Positions 32,138-38,049 of a stretch of DNA of 38,049 nt are shown here, in pieces (within the stretch, counting starts at the first letter, position 1; each line of letters starts with the position of its first letter). The notes below the pieces were generated by a model. The model had not been told where the DNA came from. It did no database searches and saw only the letters and a program-made list of their open reading frames with translations. The DNA comes from Lachnospiraceae bacterium UBA7160 (GTDB lineage: Bacteria > Bacillota > Clostridia > Lachnospirales > Lachnospiraceae). The stretch covers positions 1 to 38,049 of the forward strand of contig DKWE01000121.1 in assembly GCA_002491565.1 (NCBI GenBank). The letters run 5' to 3'. The position numbers and the translations under genes are program-made.

Positions 32138-32166
32138 AGTATACTCCCTTCTGTTCCATTTGACCA
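32138..32166 (-). promoter_or_regulatory. promoter of the P1 peptidase gene
   Basis: On the minus strand TGGTCA (32161-32166), a 17-nt spacer and TATACT (32138-32143). Upstream of it CTCTGAACTG occurs twice on the plus strand (32198-32207 and 32213-32222, period 15), a possible operator. Confidence 0.55.
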
Positions 32167-32256
32167 GTACAAATCTACGCCCAATCGAGAAGTGCGTCTC
32201 TGAACTGTAAACCTCTGAACTGCCAGACGGATTGGATAGCCTGTGCTGCAACGACG

Positions 32257-32283
32257 AAAAAGGGCCGCCCACGCGCCCCTTTT
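32257..32283 (-). terminator. Rho-independent terminator of the spoIIIA operon
   Basis: On the minus strand AAAAGGG pairs with CCCTTTT around a GC-rich loop, followed by T residues. It begins 7 nt after the spoIIIAH stop. Confidence 0.8.
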
Positions 32284-32289
32284 CCACTC

Positions 32290-32967
32290 TTAGTCCGCCA
32301 GCGATGCCCCGCCCGGCGTGATTACAATACTTTCTCCCGGAAGCTCTGTCTTGCGCTTTACGACATCCTCAATCTGTGCGCGCTGGACATCATCCAGCTC
32401 CGCCTGATTCACCACGACGTCCACCGTTCCATCCGCGATGCTCACAATACAGCCCTCAAATCCCTTTGCCTCCAGCAAAAGTTCCGCTGCCGCCTCCTTC
32501 TCTGCAAGCTGCGTCATCTGGGTCATTGCTGCCACCGCACCTGCTTTTTCCTCCTCAGTGATATTCGCACTGTCGATCAGCTCCTGCAGTGTCTCCTTAT
32601 TCTTCGCGCGCACCTGTTCCCGGTTCAGCTTCGCCGCGGCCAGCACATTTGCGCCTGCCTGCGTACTGCTTGCCAGCACAGCCTCCCCAACCGCAGTTGT
32701 GCCCGCATCCTGCGCTGCCGCGTCCTCTGAACCATCGCCGTCGAGGCTGACAATATCCTCGTATGTATCTTCATACGTATTTGCATACGTATTTGCCGCG
32801 GTGCTCACCGGGTCTGTCAGCAGCACCTTACTGTCGTCCGAATTTGCCGGTTCTGCCTGTTTCTCCAGGATCCTCCCTGAGTAATTCAGATATCCTGCCA
32901 CTGCAATCATAATCGCGAGTGTCGTGATAATAATCTGATTCTTCCTTACTACGTGTTTTACTTTCAT
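32290..32967 (-). CDS. spoIIIAH: stage III sporulation protein AH
   Basis: A mother-cell membrane protein whose extracellular domain binds forespore SpoIIQ to form the intercellular channel; 225 aa. The N-terminal transmembrane helix (about 10-27, QIIITTLAIMIAVAGYLNYSG) is followed by a low-complexity linker. The linker includes NTYANTYEDTYEDI, three near-repeats. A YscJ/FliF-like ring domain follows (about 110-225), with NREQVRAKNKETLQELIDSANI and IVSIADGTVDVVVNQAEL. GAGGAGGATAAG precedes the ATG. It is the last gene of the operon, 10 nt after spoIIIAG, and is followed by the terminator. Confidence 0.93.
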   Translation of the reverse strand: MKVKHVVRKNQIIITTLAIMIAVAGYLNYSGRILEKQAEPANSDDSKVLLTDPVSTAANTYANTYEDTYEDIVSLDGDGSEDAAAQDAGTTAVGEAVLASSTQAGANVLAAAKLNREQVRAKNKETLQELIDSANITEEEKAGAVAAMTQMTQLAEKEAAAELLLEAKGFEGCIVSIADGTVDVVVNQAELDDVQRAQIEDVVKRKTELPGESIVITPGGASLAD

Positions 32968-32977
32968 CTTATCCTCC

Positions 32978-33541
32978 TCATTCCATCTTCATTACTTTTA
33001 TTTTATGCGCCTGGATTCCAAATAATGCCATCACAGCTTCTGTGATTTCACCTGCCACCACCGCGTTCCCTCCGCCCTGCGCAATCACCAGAACTCCCTC
33101 AATTTCCGGGGAAAGCGTTTCTCTTACATAAGGCGTTTCATTTCCATAGGCATCCTTCTGGTACACCGTGTTCTCACTGTTGCTGGACTGAACTGTCTGC
33201 CCGCCTGGCTCTCCCTCCTTGTCCGGACTCTGTGAGCTTGCATTCTGCAGCTCCAGATCCTTTTCCACAAGCTGCTGTCCGTCTGATTTCAACGTGATCA
33301 TAACATCTGCCCGCCCGACTCCCTCTACCCTGGAAAGCATTCTTTTTAACTTATCCTCCAGCAGGGAAGCCTGATCCTGTGCCGTTTGCGCAGATACCGT
33401 TTCCTCTGTCTCCGTCTGTCCGGCCGGACTGGACTGCGGAGACTCGGACGGCAGCGCAATTACTACCAGTAAAAGCCCGGCAAGCAGCAGAATTGCGATC
33501 TGTTCTTTTTTGCCCTCCCGCAGCTTTGACAGCCATTTCAC
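32978..33541 (-). CDS. spoIIIAG: stage III sporulation protein AG
   Basis: A ring-forming membrane protein of the SpoIIIA channel; 187 aa. A basic N-terminus and one transmembrane helix (about 14-31, IAILLLAGLLLVVIALP) are followed by a Gln/Thr/Ser-rich linker. The ring-building domain begins LEDKLKRMLSRVEGVGRADV and ends IEGVLVIAQGGGNAVVAGEI. The start is a GTG at 33541 with AGGAGG 9 nt upstream; its first base overlaps the spoIIIAF stop as GTGA, showing translational coupling. Confidence 0.93.
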   Translation of the reverse strand: MKWLSKLREGKKEQIAILLLAGLLLVVIALPSESPQSSPAGQTETEETVSAQTAQDQASLLEDKLKRMLSRVEGVGRADVMITLKSDGQQLVEKDLELQNASSQSPDKEGEPGGQTVQSSNSENTVYQKDAYGNETPYVRETLSPEIEGVLVIAQGGGNAVVAGEITEAVMALFGIQAHKIKVMKME

Positions 33542-34113
33542 AAGCGTCTCCCTCCTAGTCCTGTTATGGAAATCCTGCCGGGCATCAGGCCATAGACCGA
33601 CGCAAGTTCCTCCCGGATCTGCCCCGCAGCCGCAGAAAGTTCCTTGCCGGCATCTGCTTCTCCTGCCTCTGTGTCATTCATAAGCTCGATTGACACAGCC
33701 CGGATCTGATATTCGTCTGCCGGGTCAAAGGCCACCTCTACCGCTCCTGCATTTGCCCCGTATGCCTCCGCGACAGTCTGAATCTGTCTGCGGATTTCAA
33801 TCTGGTACGCAGCGAGAATCGCATCATTCTTTAATTCTCCCATTCCTTCCACCGCAGTTTCCAGATTGTAATAATCCTCTTTCAGAAACTCCAGCTGAAG
33901 CAACCGCTCCAGCTCTCCCTCTCCCGTCAAAAAATCCAGCAGCGGCGAGACCGCCATCAGAAAAAAGAGCAGTCCTGCATAAAACCGGACATACTTTGCA
34001 AATTTTCCCTCTGGAATCAAATGAAGCAAAATTGTCAGAATACAGACTGCGCCTACCAGCGTTTTCAACCATGCAATCAAGCGCTCCACCCCGCCTTCCC
34101 ACTCTTGCAGCAT
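33538..34113 (-). CDS. spoIIIAF: stage III sporulation protein AF
   Basis: A mother-cell membrane protein of the SpoIIIA complex; 191 aa. Two N-terminal helices (about 15-35 and 42-61: LVGAVCILTILLHLIPEG; FYAGLLFFLMAVSPLLDFL) precede a soluble domain with a predicted coiled region (EGMGELKNDAILAAYQIEIR). The ATG at 34113 has only a weak ribosome binding site. A TTG a few codons later, after GGCGGGGTGG, is an alternative and closer to the usual family start. It is coupled to spoIIIAG through GTGA. Confidence 0.9.
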   Translation of the reverse strand: MLQEWEGGVERLIAWLKTLVGAVCILTILLHLIPEGKFAKYVRFYAGLLFFLMAVSPLLDFLTGEGELERLLQLEFLKEDYYNLETAVEGMGELKNDAILAAYQIEIRRQIQTVAEAYGANAGAVEVAFDPADEYQIRAVSIELMNDTEAGEADAGKELSAAAGQIREELASVYGLMPGRISITGLGGRRL

Positions 34114-34164
34114 CTGTTCTTCTGCTTATCCGCACTTTACAGTACGCATCTGCTCCACTGCTGC

Positions 34165-35427
34165 TTATCCGCCTTTCACAGAAGCGGTAATCAGCGCAAG
34201 CGAAATCACAAACATTGCCATTCCGGACAGCAGCACCCTCATCAGCATCAGAGAGCTTTCTGAGATACCTGCGATGCAGTCCACCATCCGTTTCTCGCTG
34301 ACCGGCTGCAGCAGTGCGCACAGCACCCGGAACAGCAGGATATTCACAGCAAGTTTCAGAAAAGGCACCAGGCAAATCGCGGCTATGGCGATCATCCCGG
34401 CCACACCCACGGCATTCTTAATCACAAGTGCTGAGCCCAGTACCGTCTCCGCCGCTGCATCCATCAGGTTCCCGATCCCGGGAAGGACCTTTGCCAGCCG
34501 GTGAACTGCCGAATTTTTCAGCGAATCCACAGCCGGAGAGATCAGGCACTGCACCGCCTGCAGCCCGGCGGTGATGCCAACCGCCGTCCGGACGGTCCAT
34601 TCCACGACCGTCCGCAGGAGGGAAGCAAACTGTGAAAAGCAATCCTCCCGCGTCATCTGGTTCAGAATGAGCAGCGCCATGTACAGCTGTATCAGAGGCA
34701 GTACAATCCTTATGATCACGCCGGTTAAAATATGAATTGCCAGCACGGTCAGCTGATAGAAGCCAAGCGCCGTCACTCCTCCTGCCGTGAACACGATTGT
34801 CACCAGATAGGCAGGCAGCAGCAGATTCATGAAGCTTGCCAGCGACTGCAGCGCCTCTGCCACGATCTGCCCCATTGCCTGGAATGAGTGAACAAGAAGC
34901 GTTGTAATCAGAAGATACATCATATAAAAGCTGATTTCCGCAATCGCATGATTTTCGAAGATCCGGATAAAATTGGAGATGACTGCCGAAACCAGCGCAA
35001 TGACTAGAATCCGCAGAGCAAGCTCCTTCTGCTCCGCCAGCTGCGTAAATAAGATTTCCTGGACGGCTTGTCCGATTTCCCTCAAATCCCACGCCATGTT
35101 TCCCGTCATGAGATCCTTTATAAGTCCCAGAAAAGAAAAGTCAGAAAATGCTGTCATTTCCCTGAGCGCTTCCTCTGCCGCCTGCAGGTCCATCTCCTCC
35201 AGAAGCCATTCCTCCTGCTGCCATTCTTCCTGTTGTGTATCCGTTCGCTGCGATCCCTCTTGCTCCGCACGCTTCTGCTGTACTCCCCCCTGCAGCAAGT
35301 CTTCCGCGCGTACATACACGGCCTGTCCAAGCAGCAAACTCAACATTACGGCTGCCGCAAACCACCAGCAGCGTCTCTTTTTGCTCTGCCTCTTTCTTCT
35401 CACACCCTCCAACCCTTTACATCGCAA
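34165..35427 (-). CDS. spoIIIAE: stage III sporulation protein AE
   Basis: The largest membrane subunit of the SpoIIIA complex, 420 aa, with about eight hydrophobic segments. An N-terminal signal-like helix (WWFAAAVMLSLLLGQAVYVRA) is followed by a Gln/Glu-rich stretch (QQEEWQQEEWLLEEMDLQAA), then the conserved multi-spanning region (LPAYLVTIVFTAGGVTALGF; VLPGIGNLMDAAAETVLGSA). The start is a TTG at 35427 with AGGA about 4 nt upstream; later starts are possible. It is separated from spoIIIAD by 136 nt that include a 7-bp hairpin, unlike the tight spacing around AF-AG. Confidence 0.93.
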   Translation of the reverse strand: MRCKGLEGVRRKRQSKKRRCWWFAAAVMLSLLLGQAVYVRAEDLLQGGVQQKRAEQEGSQRTDTQQEEWQQEEWLLEEMDLQAAEEALREMTAFSDFSFLGLIKDLMTGNMAWDLREIGQAVQEILFTQLAEQKELALRILVIALVSAVISNFIRIFENHAIAEISFYMMYLLITTLLVHSFQAMGQIVAEALQSLASFMNLLLPAYLVTIVFTAGGVTALGFYQLTVLAIHILTGVIIRIVLPLIQLYMALLILNQMTREDCFSQFASLLRTVVEWTVRTAVGITAGLQAVQCLISPAVDSLKNSAVHRLAKVLPGIGNLMDAAAETVLGSALVIKNAVGVAGMIAIAAICLVPFLKLAVNILLFRVLCALLQPVSEKRMVDCIAGISESSLMLMRVLLSGMAMFVISLALITASVKGG

Positions 35428-35455
35428 CCGTTCCTGCTGTCTTCAAGCTGCGCTT

Positions 35456-35475
35456 AAGTATCTGCTTTGATACTT
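35456..35475 (-). other. intercistronic hairpin between spoIIIAD and spoIIIAE
   Basis: AAGTATC/GATACTT forms a 7-bp perfect stem with a 6-nt loop, 28 nt before the TTG start of spoIIIAE. No T-tract follows. It may tune translation or mRNA processing. Confidence 0.4.
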
Positions 35476-35563
35476 CCAGCATACTGTCGTGCCATCTTAT
35501 GAATTACACCTTCCTTTCCCTTCACAAAATCCCTCTGCAGACACGCGCTGCACAACCTGCCCC

Positions 35564-35947
35564 TCACAGAAAAGAGGAAATCGTTTCCAGCAAAGCCATC
35601 AGGATAGGAGAGCTGACTGCCAGAATCGAAATTTTTCCAAAAATCTCAATCTGCCCTGCAATTGCGCTGTACCCGGCATCCTTGCAGATGCTGGAAGAAA
35701 AATCCGCCACATACGTAATCCCGATAATCTTCATCAGAATCTTAAAATAGCCATCCGAAATCGTCAGATAACCCTTGAGTACATCCAGCAATTCCAATAC
35801 GGATGCCAGCCTGGTAACACTATAAAATAAAATCAGCAGACAGGTCGCCATACTGACCAGCTCCGCGTAGGGCGACCCGCTCTGCCGCAGCAGCAATGCC
35901 AGAAGCACCCCGGCAAACCCCATGCAGGCAATTTTTACAATATCCAT
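35564..35947 (-). CDS. spoIIIAD: stage III sporulation protein AD
   Basis: A small polytopic membrane protein of the SpoIIIA complex; 127 aa with three to four hydrophobic helices. The family start MDIVKIACMGFAGVLLALLL and the conserved core YFKILMKIIGITYVADFSSS, followed by CKDAGYSAIAGQIEIFGKI, are evident. AAGGAGTACTGTGT precedes the ATG. It follows spoIIIAC after 84 nt. Confidence 0.93.
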   Translation of the reverse strand: MDIVKIACMGFAGVLLALLLRQSGSPYAELVSMATCLLILFYSVTRLASVLELLDVLKGYLTISDGYFKILMKIIGITYVADFSSSICKDAGYSAIAGQIEIFGKISILAVSSPILMALLETISSFL

Positions 35948-36031
35948 ACACAGTACTCCTTACCCGGCACTGTACCCCAACCCGGATAAGCCGGTGCCAA
36001 AAGTTTTGCCACTTTGCACAAGATTTCAACT

Positions 36032-36226
36032 CTACAGCGCAAACAGCGACTTAATCGTTTCAAAAAGCTGGCTGATATACGGCACCAGCCAGAACAGCAC
36101 CAGCACAAGTCCCGCAATTCCGGTCAGGAATGCATGCTCCTCCCGTCCGCTCTGCTTCAGAATCTGACTCAACACAGAAACCAGGATTCCGACTGCCGCT
36201 ATCTTGAAAATCAGATTCACACTCAT
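36032..36226 (-). CDS. spoIIIAC: stage III sporulation protein AC
   Basis: A small two-helix membrane protein of the SpoIIIA complex; 64 aa. MSVNLIFKIAAVGILVSVLS opens the family pattern, followed by QILKQSGREEHAFLTGIAGL and a second helix. The start at 36226 is chosen because GGGGAGAGAGCGG precedes it; the in-frame extension to 36340 adds 38 residues without family resemblance. It lies 198 nt after spoIIIAB, an unusually wide gap for this operon. Confidence 0.92.
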   Translation of the reverse strand: MSVNLIFKIAAVGILVSVLSQILKQSGREEHAFLTGIAGLVLVLFWLVPYISQLFETIKSLFAL

Positions 36227-36424
36227 GACCGCTCTCTCCCCGTCCACAGCTTCGCTGCGTTTTTCTAAATGCACTCTGTGAGTAACTGTTCCGCAATCGC
36301 TAATCCCGCAAGAATGCCCGGTTTGCACCAGATGAAGCAAACGCGCGGAAAGCTCTGCGCAGATATGGAACAGAGACTTTTGCGGAAGCAGGAACAGCTG
36401 CTAAACGCTCCGGCAATATGCAGG

Positions 36425-36949
36425 CTACAAAAACAGCAGCGCCAAAAAAGCACCTGCTGCCGCTGTGAGCTTCCGGTAAAGCGCTCCTTTTTCCCGGTAC
36501 TGGCGTTCCATCTCCACACTCATCTCCTCAAACCGGCTTTGATATTTTTCCAGCATCGTCTTTTGCATCACGGTATCCGTATTGCTCAGCGCCTGTGCCA
36601 TCCGGCAGGTTTCCTGATACTCCTCAGCAGCTAAAATTTCTTCCAGGCCGCTCGCTGCGGCTGCCTCCTCCCAGAGTGCCCCAAACGAGGCGCCCCTTTT
36701 CGCCCCTGCAAGTCCTGCCGCTTTCTGAAATAATGCCTGTGCCTCTGTCCTGCACTGCGCTGCCGCGTCCTCCAGCGCCTCCGGTACCGGCGTTCTCCGG
36801 AAAATCATCTCCTTTTCCAGAAACAGCAGCATCTCATGCAATTCGCGCAGGATCAGCCACCTCCGCTTCAGCCCGCGTTCCAGCTCCATCCCCGCCAGTA
36901 TACATGCTGCAAGGATGAGGCAAATCCCGACTCCCTTTGCCGCTATCAT
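36425..36949 (-). CDS. spoIIIAB: stage III sporulation protein AB
   Basis: A membrane-anchored SpoIIIA component related to type II secretion GspF-like proteins; 174 aa. An N-terminal helix (about 6-22) is followed by LKRRWLILRELHEMLLFLEK and EMIFRRTPVPEALEDAA, the conserved region. A C-terminal hydrophobic helix (LTAAAGAFLALLFL) ends the protein. Its ATG overlaps the spoIIIAA stop as ATGA, so the two are coupled. Confidence 0.93.
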   Translation of the reverse strand: MIAAKGVGICLILAACILAGMELERGLKRRWLILRELHEMLLFLEKEMIFRRTPVPEALEDAAAQCRTEAQALFQKAAGLAGAKRGASFGALWEEAAAASGLEEILAAEEYQETCRMAQALSNTDTVMQKTMLEKYQSRFEEMSVEMERQYREKGALYRKLTAAAGAFLALLFL

Positions 36950-37905
36950 GCCGCTTCCGCCTGCCCCATCAAAAGCTCTCCCTTCCTGCCAAACACTGCC
37001 CGCAGCCTTCCAACCTGCTCTCTCCCGGCAAGAAATACATACCGGTCAAATACCTGGCGCTCGATCAGGCTCTGCAGGATGGTCCGTTTACGCACCTCCT
37101 CATAGGACGCGCCATGCGCTGTCGCGATCAGACGGCAGCCACAGTACAGTGCAGAACGCACCGCCGCGAGATCCTCCTCTCCGCCGATTTCGTCGACTGC
37201 GATCACCTGCGGAGCCATTGAACGCAGCAGCATCTGAATTCCCTCTGATTTCAGACAGCCATCCAGCACGTCCGTCCGCATGCCAAGATCATTCTGCGGA
37301 ATTCCAAGATAGGCGCCTGCCAGCTCCGAACGCTCATCAACCACGCCAACCGTCAGACCAGACAGACTGCAGGTTCCATTGGAAATCTGCCGGATGACAT
37401 CGCGCAGCATCGTAGTCTTACCGCAGCCTGGAGGCGAGATCAGCAAGGTATGGCAGACGCTCCCGTCCTGAATCAGATACGGCATCAGCTCATCTGCACA
37501 CCCCTTCTTCTGGTGTGCAAACCGGATATTCAGAAAGGAGATGTGACGAATACACTGCACATGCCCGCCCTCCATCACGACCCGCCCTGCAACCCCGACC
37601 CGGTGGCCGCCCGGAACCGTAAAATATCCCTGTTTTACCTCCTCGTCGTACGCATACAGCGAATATCCCGCCAGATGTTCCAGAGCCTCTTTCACTTCCC
37701 TTTGCCCCATCACCGCACAGTTCCCGGTTTGGAGCGTCAGTTTTCCGTCCATAGTAAGGCCGTATTCTTTCCCGCCATAGCGCAACAACAGCGGTCTGTT
37801 TGCACGCATTCGTATCTCCTGGAGCAGTTCCGGGTCCAGCTTCGCGTGCTCCAGACGACTGCGCAGACCTGCCGGAAACAAATCCATCACAGCTTCTCCA
37901 CTCAT
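36946..37905 (-). CDS. spoIIIAA: stage III sporulation protein AA (ATPase)
   Basis: The cytoplasmic ATPase of the SpoIIIA complex, related to type II/IV secretion ATPases; 319 aa. The N-terminal domain has RANRPLLLRYGGKEYGLTMD and GYSLYAYDEEVKQGYFTVPG. The P-loop is SPPGCGKTTMLRD, and a Walker B-like segment is VIAVDEIGGEED. The C-terminus includes ATAHGASYEEV, a sensor-like motif. The start is ATG at 37905 with GGGGG 7 nt upstream; the TTG at 37911 is less likely. It is the first gene of the operon. The 144 nt upstream show no convincing sigma-E promoter. Confidence 0.95.
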   Translation of the reverse strand: MSGEAVMDLFPAGLRSRLEHAKLDPELLQEIRMRANRPLLLRYGGKEYGLTMDGKLTLQTGNCAVMGQREVKEALEHLAGYSLYAYDEEVKQGYFTVPGGHRVGVAGRVVMEGGHVQCIRHISFLNIRFAHQKKGCADELMPYLIQDGSVCHTLLISPPGCGKTTMLRDVIRQISNGTCSLSGLTVGVVDERSELAGAYLGIPQNDLGMRTDVLDGCLKSEGIQMLLRSMAPQVIAVDEIGGEEDLAAVRSALYCGCRLIATAHGASYEEVRKRTILQSLIERQVFDRYVFLAGREQVGRLRAVFGRKGELLMGQAEAA

Positions 37906-38049
37906 CGCCAATCCCCCTTTTTCCCATCAGATACGTGCAAGTTTGACACTGCCAGAAAACTGCTTCAGGCTTTTTCTGCATCTTCCAGCTATTCGCAAAT
38001 CATTCCATCACTCTGCCATTCGGCTGTTTTTATTCCCGCGAGCAACGAG
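37906..38049. other. upstream region of spoIIIAA
   Basis: 144 nt to the window edge. In related organisms the operon is driven by sigma-E in the mother cell, but no confident -35/-10 pair of that class was found by eye. No gene is recognised; the upstream neighbour is outside the window. Confidence 0.5.

Noticed and set aside
37490..37981. 163-codon minus-strand frame overlapping the start of spoIIIAA
   Set aside because: It is another frame of the spoIIIAA coding region, and the real gene is unambiguous.
37912..38049. Sigma-E promoter for spoIIIAA
   Set aside because: Expected from biology, but no pair of boxes matched well enough to report.

Overview
The window reads as chromosome of a moderately GC-rich, endospore-forming clostridial Firmicute, most like a gut Lachnospiraceae. 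The evidence is gene order and protein style: a complete spoIIIAA-AH operon, a rimP-nusA-ylxR-ylxQ-infB-rbfA-nrnA-truB-ribF translation operon, a YesM/YesN two-component pair beside a CUT1 sugar transporter, and strong AGGAGG-type ribosome binding sites. Almost everything is on the minus strand. Only the tyrA-aroA pair (8957-11436) is on the plus strand.

Layout. 48-6214 (minus): two LplB/LplC-type sugar ABC permeases, then a solute-binding protein, a terminator, and a separately promoted YesM-like histidine kinase and YesN-like AraC-type response regulator. No ATPase gene is present, so a shared MsmX-type ATPase elsewhere is expected. 6461-8539: an EF-G-like GTPase with its own promoter and terminator. 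8957-11436 (plus): prephenate dehydrogenase and EPSP synthase (aromatic amino acid pathway), followed by a 96-nt inverted repeat. 11737-13083: M18 aminopeptidase. 13197-15919: pnp and rpsO. 16063-25954: a long translation and RNA-maturation operon, from rimP through ribF to a small membrane protein, with one clear promoter and a leader hairpin just before rimP. 26134-27348: a secreted protein of unknown function with an internally duplicated domain. 27531-30821: M19 dipeptidase and a BspA-like leucine-rich-repeat surface protein. 30928-32106: a P1/DmpA-family aminopeptidase. 32290-37905: the spoIIIA operon, which builds the mother-cell half of the SpoIIIA-SpoIIQ feeding channel.

Regulation visible in the sequence: sigma-A-like promoters with 17-bp spacers precede the kinase, EF-G-like, tyrA, rpsO, rimP, the duplicated-domain protein, LRR and P1 peptidase genes. 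Two leaders look autoregulatory: an rpsO leader stem and the rimP-nusA leader hairpin. Intercistronic hairpins lie before the solute-binding protein, aroA, rbfA and spoIIIAE.

No obviously new multi-gene system (defence, biosynthetic or mobile) is present. The least explained items are a family of small palindromic repeats scattered over at least five intergenic gaps, an 18-nt hairpin placed exactly 25 nt upstream of two unrelated start codons, the long inverted repeat after aroA, the rpsO-pnp spacer, and the duplicated-domain secreted protein.
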